Of a stretch of DNA of 64,000 nucleotides, positions 35,977-45,939 are shown piece by piece. Numbering within the stretch: position 1 is the stretch's first letter; every line of letters begins with the position of its first letter. Location of the stretch: assembly GCA_002900995.3 (NCBI GenBank), contig CM035309.1, positions 558,001-622,000 on the forward strand, given 5' to 3'. This DNA is from Ganoderma boninense (Eukaryota; Basidiomycota; Agaricomycetes; Polyporales; Polyporaceae). The position numbers and the translations under genes are program-made. The notes under the pieces were generated by a model. That model saw only the letters and a program-made list of their open reading frames with translations, did no database searches and was not told the origin of the DNA.

Positions 35977-36959
35977 ATGGCGAGCCCCAGACCACCGCGC
36001 CAGTCCAATGGCAGCGAGGACGACGACAGGCGCAATTCTCTCATCCGCCGGTCCTGGTACGCCATGACCGAAGTCCTCTTCCCCTTTTCCCCCTCCGCGC
36101 TCGCCTCCCTTCCCAAGAAAACGTTCCAGCCCCGCCCCCGCTACACGCGCGCAGACAATGTCCCTGACGCCCCCCAGGACGAAGACGGGCAGATGCCCAC
36201 CGTGCGCGACTACCATGCCATCAATCACCTGCCTCCCCAGGTCCGCATTCCCAAGAAAATTGCAACACCGATCAAGGTAGAAGGCAAAGTCTGGTTCGCA
36301 AACGAGCGAAGTACGTCTCGCCCGTGGTCCGGAGCGTCGGCGGTGGTTTTTAACCTGCCTGTACATCGTCGCAGCGTGGATATCCTACCTCCAGACCGCC
36401 GTTCTCATCGGGACGCTCGCCATCGCGCTCTTTAACGCATCCAAGGACCAGGTCGCCAGGAATTTCGCATACGCATATGCAATCCTGAGCATCGCCGTCA
36501 CGGTGCGCACAGGCCGTTGTATTGCTTGGAAGCGTTTCATGAATTCGTTTATTTCATGGACCAGGTCTATGGTTATGCGGTCTACCAGCACCGGATTACC
36601 ATGATCCGCCGACGGGATCCTGGTCACTTTGGTGCGTCCGGCTGCAGCCCCCGGAACCCTGGAACTCTAACTCTTACACTTTATTGCCACCATGACAGAC
36701 CAAATCTTGGGTCCGGTGCTCATTAGCGCGTTCTTGTTCTTCGCCGTCCTCGCCAATTTCATCATAAGGGGTGAGTTCGGCAATATTACCTTACTATATG
36801 CGCCATCCTTGGGGACTCATGCCAGCCTTCTGGTCAATCGCTTCAGTTCGCGAGCTGTAAGTGCTGCAATTACGTCGTAATCTTGTTGGATTCATAGTTA
36901 ATCTCCGGTCTCGCAGGCAGAGGAAGGAAATTCCGACGGGCTTGCCGTTTGTTCTCTGA
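35977..36959 (+). CDS. VTC1: VTC1-type subunit of the vacuolar transporter chaperone (polyphosphate polymerase)
   Basis: Small membrane subunit (DUF202/VTC1 family) of the vacuolar polyphosphate polymerase complex, 217 residues. Exons: 35977-36310, 36375-36502, 36565-36631, 36699-36770, 36847-36856 and 36917-36959. The core starts with IATPIKVEGKVWFANERT, close to the VTC1 signature. Three membrane helices follow (about 113-132, 142-162, 179-199). The IRRRDPGHFD loop and LGP...NFIIR end also match yeast VTC1. The first ~95 residues are an extra hydrophilic extension absent from the 129-residue yeast protein. No SPX or catalytic tunnel domain is present, so it is not VTC2-4. The C-terminus (VRELQRKEIPTGLPF) is obtained only by including a 10-nt microexon; reading on without it stops after VREL. 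The E-box upstream suggests phosphate control. Confidence 0.9.
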
Positions 36960-39900
36960 TCCTTGGGCGATCGACTGTGAGTTCCCAAACCGGCGGAAGC
37001 ATTCCATCGGCGCAAATATTCCATCGGACCGTTCATCGTCGACTCGTCAACGTTCTCTCATCCATGTGTTATATGTATCATCGCAATCTCAATTCATTTC
37101 GCTCCGCCCACGCCCTTAATGTGGGCAACATTACACCTCAATAACAAGCTTCACCATTACGAACAGAGACAGAAGATGATCGCCCCGAAGCATATCCGAA
37201 AGCCCCTCTAACGGCCCTACGAAGACCCAAGTGCTAGCAACGGGAACTCCTGGGCATAGGGAGTTAGGACGGTAGGTGTCTTGTACATGTAGCTTCTCCG
37301 TCTATTCATCCGGACAACAGGACGCAGACTACAAGTAATCTGTAGAAAAAATCCGCGGTCTCCCGTGCACATCTTCAAATTCGCCTCTCAGGGTCACGAT
37401 AGCGTCCGCCATTCTTCCGAAGGGCGTATGCCCGCGTTCCCGCCGCGGACACGGTTCCTGTATCAATGTCGATATTGAACTCCTACGTTCAACCAGTACT
37501 TCTAGTGCGTCCACCCACCGATCCTCACATTCCATAGGCCGTGTCCACAGCACAGCGCAATCACGAGAACGGCTCGCATCCACTCTCCGGGCGCGATCTC
37601 TACCGTATGGCACCATCCACCGTCCTTGCGGACAGACGTTCCCTTGTTCCAGCAGATTCAGAGCCGCGCTTCTCCGTTCTAGCGTTGGCTGCCCCCAGCT
37701 TCTGAGCGCCGCAGCTCGGAACTGAGTCCCCCTCCCAGGCGTCAGCTCAGCCCCTCAGTCCCTCAGGCCTCAGGGCCCAGAGTCAATCAGTGCGTTCCAT
37801 GCCGTCGTCTCTGCCTCGCTTTCTCCCGAGTCTTTCCCTCTCCGGGGCGGGCTGCTGACCCCGCCACTGGAGCGCAGGGCGCGGACGCCGATAAGGCGCA
37901 ATTCAGTCGCAGGGCCTGGCGGCTGAGCGGTGCGGGCGTGCCATGGCCTCATGGCTACGAGCGTCCAAGGGGGGCTTCTGAACCGCCCGCAGTGCCCGTC
38001 GCGTGGGCGGCGGAGACGCGGGCCTGTATGCAGAGGGCACAACGCATGCCATTGTGCATTGCAGAGTCAGCGGTGAGGACTCATGGTAGGGGAAGCCCCG
38101 ACTTGTTTGGATTTTATAAGCATAAAGGCGGCTAGCCGCCCCGTCGTCTTCTACGCGGGCACAGGCAGGCGTCCGATTCTGCGAAGGCGAAGAGTTGTTG
38201 TGCCGTGACTGCGACCACCCGTTGACATCATGCGCGCAATATCGCGGAGTGCTTTCTCGCATCCGAGTTCCAGAATTTTTAGGGGGAGAACTGGGTGGGT
38301 TTACGGGACTGGCCACCGATTTGCGCACAGTGCGCCGTGCTCTGCTTACGGATGAACGACCAACGATCGGCGCTATTTTTGCGGTCGCTGTGCAGCGTGG
38401 AGGAGGCCACCAACAGTACGTACTCGGCGTGGTTGCAGAGCGGACATGATAAACCCTATACCGCCGTTACCGTCATTCAGAAGCCGGAGGACGTCTACTG
38501 TGAGCCTAATGAACCACGACGCGGCGCTGGAGTGGCTAAATCAGTGCTCCCCGGCCCATTTTCCTTCCATGGCCCGAATACCATCTCATTGTTGTCTACG
38601 GTCCCAAGAGACAATGGCCGACTATTGTAGGCCATTTTTGAGATGGCCCTCCGAGCCTCATCGACGGTGTCCACACCGCAGCTTCTCCCGCGTTCGCCGT
38701 GTAGACGCCACGAAGGTTGGAGGGTTCGCACCAACGACCCGAGGAAAAACGGCAAGTGTCCTCCTCCACTCAGCTTGCCGATGATCAAGTGCTCACATCG
38801 CTGGCATAGATCGGCCACACACGTCCCAACGCGGTGGGGCTCATCCCCCTTCTACGCTGAGGGCGTCGACCGCGGCAGGCGGAGCGGGGCTCTCGATCGC
38901 GCCCCGAGTCGCCGTTGTCAGCGGCACTGCGATCCCGTTTACGTCGCGATGGCATGCCTGCGGGCCATCGTTCTCTGCGGGGACTGCGGCCGCGGGGCGG
39001 AGGCGAATAGCAGGCCCCTGCCGCTTTGCGCCGTCCGTCCGAGAGTCCCGGTCTCGGGGGTTTCGCAGAAGGCTGTGCTGCGAATGGCAATCCTGGGGAT
39101 CCAAAGCGTCGTGCGGGGCGGGTGAACGGATCTCGAGGCTCTTGGACCGCAAGTACGTCTAGGACCCGTAGGTTCAGGTTCTTCACTCGCACTCGGGCTC
39201 GCATCGAGCCAATGGATCGTGCTGCCGACGCGTTGTGCACCAGCGCTGGCGGCGTGCATGCTTGGTCTGGCCTGTCCTTCATCTGTCCGTTAATTTTAGG
39301 CCGATGGAGGTCTGGTCTGGCCGATTTGACAGGTCATGTCCGCTGGCACGAACCTAGGAGCTCATTGTGCCTTGGTCGTTGCCAAGGCCATGACGTGCAA
39401 AGCGCGCAATTCAATGCACTTCACAAACCAGGATAACCTCTTTCTGGTTCGCCGTGTACACGCGTGCTGCTGCTGTTCTCCTCTTCCCCTTCATCGACGT
39501 CAATAATGAGGAGGCCCTGAGCTCGATTGTTCGTGCCTCGTGCCATTGAGGTTAGGTTGGATCCCCGCAAAGTGGGGCTTGCCCAGTTGTACGAGATGTG
39601 ATAACGCTATATCCGCTCGATGGAGCACAGAACATTCGGGGGTGTTAGATGCAATCGGTCCTCGAGCCTCGGATGGGAGCAATCCGAATCTCAGCGTGGT
39701 CACTAGCTCGGGACCCAAATTCTACTGACCACGCTATGTCTCAGTGCTAGGGCATCGAGCACATGCACCTCAGAGTATGGTTACTAGATTGGAGAGCAGA
39801 ATCATGCCCACCCAGATTTCGACTCGCTCAAGATTTGAACAACTGCGCTTCATGGTCATCAATGACCCTCGGGATGCATGTCCGGTCTATGAAGCCCCTT

Positions 39901-42900
39901 GATGCAGCTTTGGACATGCATGCTTCCAATGTCTCACTATGTTGCGGGTGAGCTCGGTCGGGCCGGTCAGGCTCGGTGCCGAAGATACAAGCGCAACTCG
40001 ATTCGTTATTTTCTGTGCATGGAGAGGCCGCTATCAAAATAGCTTTCCGGGGTGACGGCGATGACGCTTTCCGTCCAACATGATTATTGCCTCCTTCTCA
40101 AGTTTTCCTACGGGTGGACGGATGCTGGCTACTTATTTTCCGCCTTCTGTATTCCATGACGCACATCATCTGCCGTCCCAGAACGAAACACAAACATGCA
40201 TGGTCGTGAATGCCGTGATTGATGTTTTGTTAGGAAAAGAGAATATGGACATCCTATCGCGCCACGAGGATGGGGCCACGATATCGCCGGCTGGCTCAAC
40301 CTTGCAGGCAGATATATCCGTGGCCCTGCGTAAAGATAGTGTAAGGATGCGGGGTGCGTAGGAAAGATTTACCCATCGGTATACACGTACTTGCCTTGGC
40401 GTTATTAAAGCGCATAGCCTGACGCCTCCGCAGTTCGAAGGTGTGTCCGGTTTCCGGGGCCATTTCGCAGCCGTCCATTGACTTGCATGAGAGTTGGAGA
40501 TTCCAAGCCATGGACTTGGGAAGGGCAGGCACCGCATAGGCATTGCTACAAGATTCAGGAAACCCGTTCCCACTCTGTCCGCCAGTAGCTGCTTGGGAAT
40601 GGCTGCACGTGAGAGGAGTGAGTAAAAAAAATGGCGAACTATGTTGGAGCCAAGGCTCGTGGATGATGCATGGAAGCGTGGTCCTCGACCCGCCACATTG
40701 ATCCCGCTACTGCATTTGCATCTTCGAGCTTGCGCCTCATGAAATTTGCCTGAAACCACCACCTAAGTAAAACCACCATCACTCGCCGCGATGGGTGTAC
40801 TTACCCACGGTTACCCACGGCGCAAGAACAATGATGTCACGAGACGTGCCGAGTGGTAGCGGCGCCCAAATCCAGCAGGTTCGACCATGCCGTTACGTCC
40901 CCATGCCGGGCATCATGGCAGACGGTATGCAGGGACGGGGGACAGGGCCATGACAAGAGAGCAAGTAAGCGGACCACGCCGTGTGCGCTGCCGCTGAAGC
41001 GGGGCAGGAATATTCGAGAGGCCCGCGCGCGCCGATGGCCCCATGGGAGGGGCATGCGCCCGCGCGCGAGCGAAGCACAAGGAGTCAAAATCAGCGTGTG
41101 TCGTAACCCGCGGGCTTCTGATATTCAACTGCGAAGCGGCGTGGTGGCAACTAGTGACGAGGGAGCCCGTAGGGCATCGTGGCGTGAGAAGGGAGCGTCC
41201 AGAGACTGCGGCCGGGCGAATGGACGCGCACCGTCAGTTGGCGACCTGCACCGGCGCCGCCGCGGGTAGTACGCATGCACCCGCTTCGCATCCTCGGCGA
41301 GCCGGGTGGGAATGTCCATCTGCCAACTGCACAGGCCTATCATCGCACCAGAAGATGAGGAGGCTCGTCAGTGGTGAGCCAAGTGCACGCGGTCTCCGCG
41401 GGCCTGGGACAGATGACCATGTCAGATTTCTCGTTCCATGACGGTCCTGCGAGGCAGGATCCTGGCCCTAGACAAAGCCAGAGGGGACTCGGCGGAGAGG
41501 GGGGTAGCGATTAGGAAGTACGGCTAAGTATAACTGTAACGAGAGTTAGCGAGTCTATCAGACCGTGCGCACTGGGAAGCAGTTCTAGTGGGAAGAACAA
41601 ACGAACCCGGATCTTCCTGCTCCTGCGGTCCGCCTTCGACGTCGTGCCATATGCCATCCGAGTCCCGTGAACGCGGGGCCTCATTGGGCCGACATTGTTC
41701 TCATAAGCTCGTCAGTGCATTCATCCTGCTGTGCGGCCGCGTCCGAGCTCTGAAAGACGTGAGAGTCGGAGAGGGGCTCCCGGGTGCGCGTTCGCCATCC
41801 AGAGAAAATACTGGAAACCTGATCATCTATCAGCCGCTGGTGTGTTCAACAAGAACCGAACGTTCGACATAACAGAATACCAGAAGATAGATATCGGAGG
41901 TTGTAGCTGCGCGTATGCCGGCTGCGCTGGGGTCGTAGTATGCGCTGTTTTGACATACGCCTCCTTGTGCCGCGGTGAGGGGATGGGAGAACACGGAGGC
42001 CGAGCCCGAGCCCGAGCGGGAGGAGACGGAGGGGAGTTACAGAGGCCGCGGTTTCCCCGTCGCGTCGGATGCAGAAGGACAGCAGCTCGGTGGTGGTTCG
42101 AGTCTAGGCCAACGTCAAGCTGGGACATTGACACACTGAATCTATCGATTTACCTGTACCCGTCAGTCTAGCTCATTGTCGCCCAGCGAAACGCGGGGTG
42201 AGCATTAACAATGGTGAACCTTCGCATTCTGGACGGAGCCATCACGGTTTGCGTCTCAGCAATTTTACGTGGTTGCGTTGCCGTGACACGACACACTGCG
42301 CAGGGTCAGCTGGCGCCCTTTGGCTGCTGCATGCCAGGAACATCCATCAGAATACAAGAGGCGAGTAACCATCGACAACAGCACTCACCCTCGGACCGCC
42401 AACTGCCTCGCGAACAGCAAACACGCCGGAGAAATGAGGAGCTGTGGCAGGCGAGCTGCACTGTTCCCGTGTGGGCGGTAGGCGAGCCATGGAGTCGGAG
42501 ACAGCGGCCTCAGTGAGTGGACAATTTCCAACGCGAGAGCGCTATCCCTCCTCATGTGCAGACCCTGGGCCTGGTCGATGTCCGTCAAACTCCTGCGCGA
42601 CGAACGCAAGGTTGGTGTTTCATGGCCAACACGACACACTCTGCAACGATCAACAAGGAGGGGAACACGGCGGACGACCAGGGTGGTGGTCCCACTGCGG
42701 CGATGCGATAGCAAGGGCGACAACAAGGTGCGATCTACGTATGACTATGCTCGAGAACGATGTGCGCTAAAATACAGTGTCTGTGTCTAAAATAAGTAGT
42801 GCCGGTGGATACATACGTGCGGAGTCGACCATCGAAGACGGCCAGATGCGATGGAGGGTGGGGATGGGGAAGCACGGAGCACGGAGCATGGAGAATGGCG

Positions 42901-42904
42901 CGGG
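36960..42904. other. Gene-free stretch (5.9 kb)
   Basis: No supported gene. The longest frame (40166-40762 -, 198 codons) and a 95-codon frame at 37329-37616 (-) show no domain and no splice context. One copy of the dispersed 13-mer lies at 37762-37774. CTTACCCACGG lies at 40800-40810, followed directly by a second TTACCCACGG. The part around 39500-40800 is somewhat lower in GC than its surroundings and could be decayed repeat DNA, but I recognise no transposon domain. Confidence 0.6.
37762..37774 (-). repeat. Dispersed 13-mer, copy 5 (reverse complement)
   Basis: CTCAGGCCTCAGG, preceded by another CCTCAG unit, in non-coding DNA. Confidence 0.9.
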
Positions 42905-43522
42905 CTAGAACGGGGTGTGGAGGCTCGACGGCACTGGTACGTCCGTAGCCACGATGGCCAGTTTTACAATGCGCCGGCTGTCGAAGGTGGGGTCTGACGA
43001 TTCAGACTCGATCCTATGAAAGCACACGGAGATGAGATGAAGTCCAGAGGCGATCATCAAGACAGCGATCTGGGACTCACTCGACATTCACGGACTTGTG
43101 GCGCTCGAAGAGTGCGAGCCTGGATGACCCGGGGAGGGGCTTCCTGACGTTCCTGATGATGTAGTATCCACCAAGCATTCCGCTCTGGAGAACCCGGGGG
43201 TGGGGGAAGAAGAGGCAAACACGAGGTGAGTCCGAGCTTGTATGAGGTCACACGGCTATGAACTCACTCGGTTGGAGCCGTCTCGTGGGACCTCAACTGC
43301 GTTGAGCCAGTCCACGTTCAGGCGGAACCCGGACGACTGGAGCATAGCGAGGACAATCTTCTGGAGGCCGCCACGCGTGAGCGGAGAGCCGTTGAAGGTG
43401 AATTCCAGGTGCTGAGAGAACGTCTCGTCGAGCGCTTGGAGGCAGTCGGACTCGCACTTGGCCTCGAACACCCTCTTGATGTGCTCGATCGACCACGAGT
43501 AGAAGGTGGAGAGCATGTTCAA
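42905..43522 (-). CDS. Small protein of unknown function (possibly NTF2-like)
   Basis: Three exons, 43522-43268, 43184-43081 and 43013-42905, give a clean 155-residue protein with GTGAGT donors at both introns. I do not recognise the family with certainty. The N-terminal half (FYSWSIEHIKRVFEAKCESDCLQALDETFSQHLEFTFNGSPLTRGGLQKIVLAMLQS, given here in pieces of the alpha/beta pattern: helix about 5-33, strand about 38-44, helix about 51-62) is reminiscent of SnoaL/NTF2-like folds. The middle segment SGMLGGYYIIRN is predicted beta. There is no signal peptide or membrane helix. A TATAAAT box sits 104-110 bases upstream of the ATG, supporting a real, transcribed gene. An in-frame Met at residue 3 is an alternative start. 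Confidence 0.72.
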
Positions 43523-45939
43523 TGGTATATGGGTGGATGGAGATGTGTGGTCCGAGAGGCGGTTTTGGGACAGGGAGGGACGCGAAGCGGGGAGGGGGTG
43601 GTGGGGACGATGATTTCATGGGCGGATTTATAGGCAGGCGGGGTGCGGCGGGAACAAATCGTGCCCCGGGAGCGGACAGGACATACTCTGGATCAGGATC
43701 CAGGATCCAGATAACATAACCACGGTTCGCCGTCAACGTTGCCCCAAACGCGAACACGCGCCGGATCCCATCCAGGCAACGCGACCGGACAGAGGACACG
43801 GGGGGCAGATTCTATCGGCAGTAACGGCAGCGCTTCTCCGCACCAAACCGAGGGGGCCCGTTGGGAAGGAGTGCATCGCGGACCTGGGATCGAGCAGAGG
43901 TCGGGGCGAGAGTCTCAGATGCAGGCGGGGCGTGACCAGTGACCACGCATCGACGTCCATGTCAATCATCCAGCTCCCACCCCCGCGCGCGCTTCGAACG
44001 CGAGCCGTCGTCTCGAAGCGCGAAGCTTCGCTATCACGGAAGCGCCCCGCGCCAGCTGGGCACTCCGACTCTCCCTCGCAGTCTGCCACTCGGGATGGAA
44101 TCGCCCGTCCTGGCACGGACCTTGATGAATCTCGGAAGCTGCGCTTCCTCCGACGTCTCCATGAAATCGTCTGGCCTGTATCGCAATCACAAGAACGCGG
44201 CGCGTGTCGCTTCTGATCGCCCACGAACCATTGCCACGGCCACGGAACGCTTCATGCTGCCACCCGCGTCCGCACGACGCGCGCGTATACTGTTCGTGCC
44301 CTCGAGCGTGGCCGAGGGCGCCGCGTCGCGAGAGGAATGGCAAATGCTCCACCAATCGCGGCACAGGCGGTTGGCAGGCCGCGCTTGGGTCCCTCGTGAG
44401 GTCTGCACTGCGCAAACGCGAGCGACGAGCATCATGAGTCACTGGGATGGACGCACACATGCAAGCTTGGCTGATTGAGCTCCTTTATTGGGGCATGCGT
44501 TGCCTGGAAGATTGACTCGTGGGTATTCCGATCTCACGTCGCCGATCTTTCAGGCTGCCTGCTGCGCTTTGGGGGGAACCATCAGCCACGGCCAAGATAT
44601 GGCGAGGAATGGGACGATGGTGCTTACATGACCCATGGGGACGCTACACATGCACATATCGCCAAACATTTGCGCGCGAGCAGCGACTGTGTTCCGGCGA
44701 TTGCGCCTGCAGGGCGAGCCAATGCGACGCGGGCGAGTGTGCAGACTGCAGGTGAGCAATGCGTATGCGCGATAGAGCGATCCGCACCCGGGTGGCGGGA
44801 CGATAGGGTGAGCACGAGATCGCCGCTGCCTGCTGTTTCGGTACGCTTAATTTCCGTCAGTAGACTTCAAGGTGAAGTAATTCCGCGCCTTGCGCTTGCG
44901 ACGGGAAAACCTACGCCCTAACGCCACGACGGTTATGTTTGACGTTTTGGGTTCGCGAGCCGTCCTGGGCAGGACCCTCACCGCTGCTGTGCGCGTAGCA
45001 TGACGCGCACGCGGCGGTCCCACATACGCGGCAGCCTCTTCACGTGTGTGCGGGGGGTGGGTGTGGGATCCGCATCGGGAGCCGTCCAAAGCGCGTCCAC
45101 GTCTCGTGTCGCGTGTGTTAACGTCAACGCCGTTGTAGAGGGCATGTCAAACTGAGATACGCCTTGGGATCTGCGCGACGTTCCTCGTAGGCTTACCGAC
45201 TGCTGCCGGGTCGCATCGTCGAGTTGAAGCCCTGTCAATCGCGAGCAGCACTCGAGGGAGGCCTTCCGAGGCGCGCGTCGCTGTGTGGCAACCCATGGAC
45301 ATTGTTAGCGAGGGGTGAGAGGAAGAAGGACGGATGGGTGGAAAATCGAAAATGCAGACAGCCGAGCTGACGCCGTCTTGGTTCTCCAGCACAGCTCTTC
45401 CCACCGAGCATGCATCGCCGCACAACGACCAGTTTTCGATCAGGGTTTCAGGGTTTGCCGTCCACTGAATTGTATGAAGTCATAGGCCGCGAGACGGTGG
45501 CATGGCCGCGCCTCGACCTGCCCATCCAAAAGAACGGCAGACTTCCTGAGGAAATGGCACCACCAAAAGGCGAGACGTCTCATGAGTGCAGTCTGACACG
45601 ACTAGGAGCGGGCTGCGGGCTAGAGAATGGCTCGGAGCATGTCAGCACGAGACTTCCAACGATGAGCATGTTTGAAGGCTCGACGGAGGACACTCACCAC
45701 ACTTCGTTTTTAGCAGCAGCGAGCAGCCACGCGCATTGCGGATCCCCAATTCGGCCCCGCCTCATGGCCGAGAGGAGCGGAGTGGCACGGAGCGCAAGCG
45801 TGGACGGTGGACACATCCCGCTACTCGAGCGGCGGTGCAGATCATGTTGTCAAACCCCACTAGCGGGCTCTGCGGGCTACGTTGTACAAAACAGGAATAC
45901 ATCTCCAGGTGTCGTGCGTCGAACGTTCGTTCCAAGCCT
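43523..45939. other. Gene-free stretch (2.4 kb)
   Basis: Between the small orphan gene and the 3' end of DBP5. Apart from the promoter of the small gene, I see overlapping spurious frames only; no repeats longer than a few units. Confidence 0.6.
43626..43632 (-). promoter_or_regulatory. TATA box of the small orphan gene
   Basis: TATAAAT on the minus strand, 104-110 bases before the ATG at 43522. Confidence 0.6.

Noticed and set aside
40166..40762. 198-codon minus-strand frame
   Set aside because: Sequence resembles no family I know and has no splice context or promoter. Kept only as part of the gene-free stretch.
42091..42115. TGGTGGTTCGAGTCTAGG as a possible tRNA B-box
   Set aside because: The T-arm does not pair properly and no A-box or acceptor stem is found upstream.
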